Assembly (NCBI GenBank): GCA_029432795.1
Contig: JARNMJ010000046.1
Span: 1 to 35,484 of the forward strand
Origin: Pontiellaceae bacterium B12219
GTDB taxonomy: Bacteria > Verrucomicrobiota > Kiritimatiellia > Kiritimatiellales > Pontiellaceae
DNA: 35,484 bases
Direction: 5' to 3'
Below the pieces are notes generated by a model that saw only the letters and a program-made list of their open reading frames with translations, made no database searches and was not told the origin of the DNA. The translations under genes were made by a program, and so were the position numbers. Positions 35,407 to 35,484 of this stretch are shown piece by piece (positions within the stretch are counted from its first letter, which is position 1; each line of letters begins with the position of its first letter).

Positions 35407-35484
35407 TTAATCGAACAACTGCAACTGGTTGCAGAAGTCGCTTTCCTTGTTTGTGTATTCGCTTTCCTGAAAGGCCTGTAAAAT
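35407..35484 (-). CDS. C-terminus of an unknown protein running off the right edge
   Basis: A minus-strand frame enters from the right edge and ends at TAA (35409-35407), leaving 25 residues. The last residues are NQLQLFD, which resembles the QLxLF beta-sliding-clamp-binding motif found at the ends of several DNA-repair and replication proteins. The family cannot be identified from so little. Confidence 0.3.
   Translation of the reverse strand: MLQAFQESEYTNKESDFCNQLQLFD

Overview
The window reads as chromosomal DNA of a PVC-group bacterium, most likely Kiritimatiellota or a close relative (inference from gene content; no database search was possible). The clues are an exosortase/EpsI pair, a Planctomycete-type cytochrome c with a DUF2231-like membrane part, a Tat-exported Gfo/Idh/MocA lipoprotein, a XylR-type (LacI ligand domain plus AraC) regulator, a large heparinase II/III-like polysaccharide lyase, pyruvate:ferredoxin oxidoreductase, and a DAHP synthase-chorismate mutase fusion. 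This points to an anaerobic, fermentative polysaccharide degrader.

Layout. 1-5.7 kb: the 3' end of an IS630-like element abuts a sodium/solute symporter that has lost its 5' end; behind it are an exported heparinase-like protein and a dihydrodiol/xylose dehydrogenase-like oxidoreductase, so a polysaccharide-use operon appears to have been hit by a transposon. 5.9-6.3 kb: tRNA-Arg(CCT) and tRNA-Gly(GCC) on the minus strand. 6.4-8.3 kb: exosortase and EpsI-like protein, closed by a strong terminator. 8.3-12.8 kb: gatC-gatA-gatB, rplS with its own promoter, and rnhB. 12.8-16.5 kb (minus): phoH, pgpH-like and ybeY in an overlapping operon. 16.7-18.1 kb: lipoprotein with six PEGA repeats. 18.3-21.8 kb: nifJ-type pyruvate:ferredoxin oxidoreductase. 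21.9-24.4 kb (minus): Tat Gfo/Idh/MocA lipoprotein and cytochrome c membrane protein. 24.5-27.6 kb: XylR-type regulator, KDG kinase and KDPG aldolase, which would carry uronate-derived sugars to pyruvate. 27.7-28.4 kb (minus): YceH family. 28.6-30.9 kb: a tight cassette DRTGG / CBS-CBS-HATPase / DRTGG / PHP, known elsewhere beside electron-bifurcating [FeFe] hydrogenases but here without one. 30.9-31.7 kb (minus): NYN plus OST-HTH protein. 31.8-32.9 kb: DAHP synthase-chorismate mutase. 32.9-35.3 kb (minus): a secreted beta-helix / thioredoxin-like / EF-hand protein. The right edge holds the C-terminus of one more minus-strand gene.

How it fits together: lyase products would be taken up by the (now broken) symporter, uronate-type products processed to KDG, phosphorylated and cleaved to pyruvate, and the pyruvate oxidised by NifJ to give reduced ferredoxin. 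The DRTGG/CBS/PHP cassette could sense that redox or energy state.

The most unusual signal is not a gene: a 15-bp interrupted palindrome, TTCCA-N5-TGGAA, occurs ten times exactly in 35 kb (about 0.03 expected by chance), in intergenic DNA and inside conserved genes in more than one reading frame. A second small repeat family, built from GTCGAAAGT/GTCGAAGGT units, lies in three intergenic gaps.
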